Shown: positions 5,898 through 7,017 of the stretch, one piece after another | Position numbering within the stretch: the first letter of the stretch is position 1 | How the letters are laid out: the number at the start of each line of letters is the position of its first letter | Assembly: GCA_002085205.1 (NCBI GenBank) | Contig: NATF01000101.1 | Span: 1 to 7,017, forward strand | Length of the DNA: 7,017 bases | From: Candidatus Cloacimonas sp. 4484_275 | GTDB taxonomy: Bacteria; Cloacimonadota; Cloacimonadia; Cloacimonadales; TCS61 | Direction: 5' to 3' | Program-made: the position numbers and the translations under genes | The notes under the pieces: model-generated | Told to the model about the DNA's origin: nothing | The model's database searches: none | What the model saw: only the letters and a program-made list of their open reading frames with translations

Positions 5898-7017
5898 TGT
5901 TGTTTCTTTTCGGTCTCAGTTGGCTTCGTCTTTCGATTCTTCGCTTTGGTAAAGAAGAATTCATCAAGGAACATCATTTACGCAAAACAACCGCGAATTT
6001 TCTTACCTTGAGTTTCTTCTCATTTTTAATTGTAATTTCGTTTTTCTATTCTTTTAATAAGGAAATATTAAATTTTCTGGAAATAAAGAACCAATCTTTT
6101 CTCTGGGTAATCATTTTCGGTCTTCTTTTAATGACATTGAAAATTTTTATTTTTGAAGTTCTAAAAGTTGTTAGACTCATCAAAGTTCAGACTTTTTTGA
6201 TGAGACTGGCTTCAAAGATATTTGTTTCGTTGGGAATTTTATTGTTTGTTTTCAATATATTGGAAATCAATGTTTTTTATGTCGTTTATATTTTTCTTTT
6301 ATCGGATTTTTTGATAATAATCGTAGGATTGTTTTTCATCAAAATTCGGTATTTATTTCCGTTGCAATTCGACAAAATTCTTCTGAAAAGAATGTTTATT
6401 TTCAGTTTTCCGCTTCTGTTTTCCAGTTGGTCTTCTTACATCGTTACTTGGGTCGATACTTATGTAATAAAATATTTTTTAACTTTGGAAAAAGTGGGAA
6501 TTTATCAAGCGGCTTACAAAATATTCAATACACTCCGCTCTTTTATTCTCACCGGAATCGTAACCGTTTTCACGCCGATCATTATGGTTTTGAAGACGGA
6601 AAATCGGATTGATAAAATAAAGAAATTTTATTTAATGAGAATTATTCCCCAAATTTCATTTTTTATTTTTGTGACGATAAGATTTGGAATTTTGGGTGCG
6701 GCTTTTGCTTCTTTTTTGGTTTTTTCCGTTAATCCCGTAATTTGGTTTTTTATTATTAACAAAAAATTTGATGTTCACAGAAAATCAGCGCTTATTTTTC
6801 CTTTTTTTACAACGGTTATGCTTGTTATAAATATCGCAAATATTCATTTTATTTTCAAACTTGTTATTAGCGCCTTTTTAATTGTAGTTGTGTTTTTGGT
6901 TTCGGGTAAATTTAATCTTTTCAACAAAAATGATGTCGAGCTTTTAAATAATATAAATATGCCGCAATTAGTTAAAAAAATCTATATTTTTTTGATTCGA
7001 GTATCTTCCGAGAAAAA
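5888..7017 (+). pseudogene. Wzx-like polysaccharide flippase (MOP superfamily), missing start and an internal segment; runs off the window
   Basis: One frame stays open from 5738 to the end, and from about 5888 it encodes a multi-helix membrane protein of the polysaccharide-flippase type, which moves lipid-linked oligosaccharides across the inner membrane. Recognisable stretches are LSILRFGKEEFIKEHHLRKT (normally near residue 60-80), a run of hydrophobic helices (SFFSFLIVISFFYSF, FLWVIIFGLLLM, ASKIFVSLGILLFVF, FLLSDFLIIIVGLFF), the second-half opening MFIFSFPLLFSSWSSYIVTW with VDTYVIKYFLTLEKVGIYQA, and FGILGAAFASFL. The first helix and start codon are absent: GT2 tail sequence in another frame joins here at about 5889-5910. 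RIIPQISFFIFV (to about 6672) runs straight into TIRFGILGAAF, omitting the helices that normally separate them, without breaking the frame. The end (NDVELLNNINMPQLVKKIY) resembles the flippase C-terminus, so few codons are likely missing downstream. Confidence 0.78.

Noticed and set aside
6427..6612. Plus-strand 61-codon open frame
   Set aside because: It is an out-of-frame shadow of the flippase, whose frame is continuous through this stretch.

Overview
The window is AT-rich and looks like an envelope or surface-polysaccharide locus of a Gram-negative (diderm) bacterium. The diderm call rests on two adjacent LptF/LptG-family permease genes, which belong to the LPS export machinery. The remaining recognisable genes are glycan genes: a GT4-type and a GT2-type glycosyltransferase, a Wzx-like flippase, a polysaccharide deacetylase with an extra N-terminal domain, an ATP-grasp enzyme and a PHP-type hydrolase. 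Nothing in the sequence fixes the phylum. The standard bacterial code applies: tryptophan is TGG throughout and TGA is used as a stop.

Layout. Positions 1-306 (+) hold the C-terminal end of one LptF/LptG permease. Positions 314-about 1183 (+) hold the N-terminal two thirds of the second permease, which runs without a gap into a GT4 glycosyltransferase lacking its N-terminus (about 1171-1914, +). The strand then switches. Positions 4824-1923 (-) form a compact three-gene unit: deacetylase (3723-4824), ATP-grasp (2588-3742) and PHP hydrolase (1923-2591), with 20-bp and 4-bp overlaps. A fragment of a further upstream minus-strand gene (4821-about 4991) overlaps the deacetylase start by 4 bp. Around 4985 the strand switches back to plus: a 29-codon C-terminal fragment (about 4985-5074), a disrupted GT2 glycosyltransferase (5086-about 5897), and a Wzx-like flippase (about 5888 to the window end) that lacks its start and an internal piece.

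The most notable feature is that only the PHP and ATP-grasp genes (about 1.8 kb) look whole. Most other genes show one or more missing segments: lptG-GT4, inside GT4, twice in the deacetylase, at the 4985 strand switch, twice in GT2, at GT2-flippase, and inside the flippase. Some joins fall on a short stretch that reads sensibly in both flanking frames. A 76-bp tandem duplication with one mismatch sits at one of the GT2 breaks. The residues on both sides are well conserved for their families, so the damage is either very recent or an artefact of amplification, assembly or gap closing. I favour the artefact reading, but the sequence alone cannot settle it.

Functionally, the locus would flip and build a surface glycan (flippase plus glycosyltransferases). 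The minus-strand cassette is a plausible glycan-modification module: the deacetylase would expose an amine and the ATP-grasp enzyme could ligate a carboxylate to it. That coupling is inference only.
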